From an uncultured Oscillospiraceae bacterium (lineage in GTDB: Bacteria > Bacillota_A > Clostridia > Oscillospirales > Oscillospiraceae): a DNA stretch of 5,542 nt. The stretch covers positions 1 to 5,542 of the forward strand of contig CAAFFR010000117.1 in NCBI GenBank assembly GCA_900762245.1, given 5' to 3'. Under the pieces are notes generated by a model that saw only the letters and a program-made list of their open reading frames with translations, was not told the DNA's origin and did not search any database. Positions 5,528 to 5,542 of the stretch are shown piece after piece. Each line of letters begins with the position of its first letter. The stretch's first letter is position 1. Made by a program: the position numbers and the translations under genes.

Positions 5528-5542
5528 TGGAAGCGGATATGC
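5520..5542 (+). promoter_or_regulatory. Second tandem sigma-A promoter, cut by the window edge
   Basis: TTGACA (5520-5525) is followed by exactly 17 bases ending in TGC at 5540-5542, so a -10 hexamer with an extended TG would begin at 5543, just outside. The preceding stretch (about 5490-5519) is A-rich with A runs resembling an UP element. A paired-promoter layout about 100 bp apart is common in front of rRNA operons and other stable RNA genes in Firmicutes; that assignment is inference. Confidence 0.6.

Noticed and set aside
1..5542. CRISPR arrays, insertion sequences, tRNA or rRNA genes, riboswitches or phage genes
   Set aside because: I saw no regularly spaced repeats, transposase motifs, cloverleaf or rRNA sequences. 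Intergenic regions are short and accounted for by promoters and terminators.

Overview
The window looks like chromosomal DNA from an endospore-forming member of the class Clostridia, most likely an Oscillospirales/Ruminococcaceae-type gut bacterium. The reasons are a complete dipicolinate synthase pair (DpaA/DpaB), a Clostridia-type DUF4364 protein, a long-form ribosome hibernation factor, strong AGGAGG-type ribosome binding sites, extended -10 sigma-A promoters, and hairpin-plus-T-run terminators. The taxonomic placement is inference; no marker gene here settles it.

Layout. Bases 1-80 are a perfect 40+40 inverted repeat with no spacer. A sigma-A promoter at 66-93, whose -35 lies in the right arm of that palindrome, leads into nadE (125-2044, +), the glutamine-dependent NAD+ synthetase. 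nadE faces the dpaAB pair on the minus strand. The 95-bp convergent gap holds a degenerate palindromic intergenic element (2050-2077) and a 13-bp-stem bidirectional terminator (2081-2123). dpaA (3461 to 2703, -) and dpaB (2706 to 2140, -) overlap by ATGA and are translationally coupled.

A short divergent region (3462-3558) carries a near-consensus sigma-A promoter for a two-gene plus-strand operon: a DUF4364 winged-helix-like protein (3559-4101) and a YcxB-like membrane protein (4136-4657). A clear terminator (4661-4702) closes it. Next comes hpf (4789-5325, +) with its own extended -10 promoter, a hairpin at the predicted mRNA 5' end, and a terminator with a GAAA tetraloop. The last 170 bp carry no gene. 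They hold two tandem TTGACA promoters in a repeated context, the second cut by the window edge just before its -10 box. This arrangement suggests a highly expressed stable-RNA operon (rRNA or tRNA) starting just outside the window.

How the genes relate. These are ordinary core genes in separate transcription units: NAD+ biosynthesis, spore-core dipicolinic acid synthesis in the mother cell, a probable regulator with a small membrane protein, and stationary-phase ribosome dimerisation. I found no novel multi-gene system. The items most worth checking are the edge palindrome, the degenerate intergenic palindrome, the hairpin at the hpf transcript start, and the tandem promoters at the right end.
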